Source: Bdellovibrionales bacterium
GTDB lineage: Bacteria > Bdellovibrionota > Bacteriovoracia > Bacteriovoracales > Bacteriovoracaceae
NCBI GenBank assembly: GCA_030633015.1
Contig: DAOVTR010000145.1
Location: 1 to 5,236, forward strand
Reading direction: 5' to 3'
DNA: 5,236 nucleotides
In this document: positions 5,198-5,236 of the stretch, in pieces
Layout: each line of letters starts with the position of its first letter
How positions within the stretch are numbered: the first letter of the stretch is position 1
Made by a program: the position numbers and the translations under genes
Notes under the pieces: model-generated
What the model was told of the DNA's origin: nothing
Database searches by the model: none
What the model saw: the letters and a program-made list of their open reading frames with translations, nothing else

Positions 5198-5236
5198 TTT
5201 TAAAACTCCTTATTAATTTTGTAGTTTGAGCATCAA
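5198..5236 (-). other. Leader of the pilus-type operon, possibly the end of an upstream gene
   Basis: The 39 bases before the CpaB-like start hold its ribosome site. One minus-strand frame reads LMLKLQN followed by two TAA stops (5210-5215), which could be the last codons of an upstream gene such as a pilin, but seven codons cannot establish this. No promoter can be called in so short a stretch. Confidence 0.25.
5205..5211 (-). promoter_or_regulatory. Strong ribosome binding site of the CpaB-like gene
   Basis: AAGGAGT on the minus strand, with 8 bases between GGAG and the ATG at 5197. This near-canonical Shine-Dalgarno sets the start and contrasts with the absence of any such site before pyrB. 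Confidence 0.8.

Overview
The window is AT-rich and almost all of its coding capacity is on the minus strand, so genes read from high to low coordinates. From right to left there is a tightly packed gene string (about 5197 down to 842). It comprises a CpaB/RcpC-like membrane protein, a small exported protein of unknown function, a CpaC/RcpA-type secretin, a CpaF/TadA-type secretion ATPase, a membrane-anchored thioredoxin-like protein of the TlpA/ResA type, and the N-terminal quarter of a major facilitator superfamily (MFS) transporter. The first four overlap one another (17, 3 and 20 bases), the thioredoxin gene follows 35 bases after the ATPase, and the MFS gene starts 3 bases after that, as expected of one operon. 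The core is recognisably a Tad/Flp pilus (type IVc-like) assembly module: outer-membrane channel, channel-associated CpaB-like protein and cytoplasmic motor. The inner-membrane platform genes tadB/tadC that usually follow the ATPase are not there.

The left part is different. MFS similarity stops near base 875-893. From about there down to a stop at 654, another frame encodes what looks like the C-terminal end of a YfiR/DUF4154-like protein, closed 6 bases later by a clear rho-independent terminator (619-647). An AT-rich intergenic stretch of about 280 bases follows, with a perfect 16-bp palindrome and a near-perfect spaced inverted repeat. Then comes the first 111 codons of pyrB (aspartate carbamoyltransferase catalytic chain), cut by the window edge.

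Organism: the Tad-type genes have strong Shine-Dalgarno sites (AAGGAG, GAGGTGA, GAGAGGG, AAGGG) and look like an AT-rich Gram-negative bacterium of a proteobacterial or Bdellovibrionota kind. The pyrB start has only A/T-rich sequence ahead of it, with no Shine-Dalgarno, and its protein reads like Bacteroidota PyrB. YfiR-like proteins are also common in Bacteroidota. Two half-genes meeting at about 880 and the change of translation-start style on either side suggest a junction between DNA of two origins, either natural recombination/transfer or an assembly chimera. This is inference and the taxonomic assignment of both halves is tentative.

How the genes may work together: the secretin would form the outer-membrane pore, the CpaB-like protein would connect it to the inner membrane, and the ATPase would power pilin assembly. 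The thioredoxin-like protein could service the cysteine pairs of the exported proteins. The small exported protein is a candidate accessory factor of the channel.
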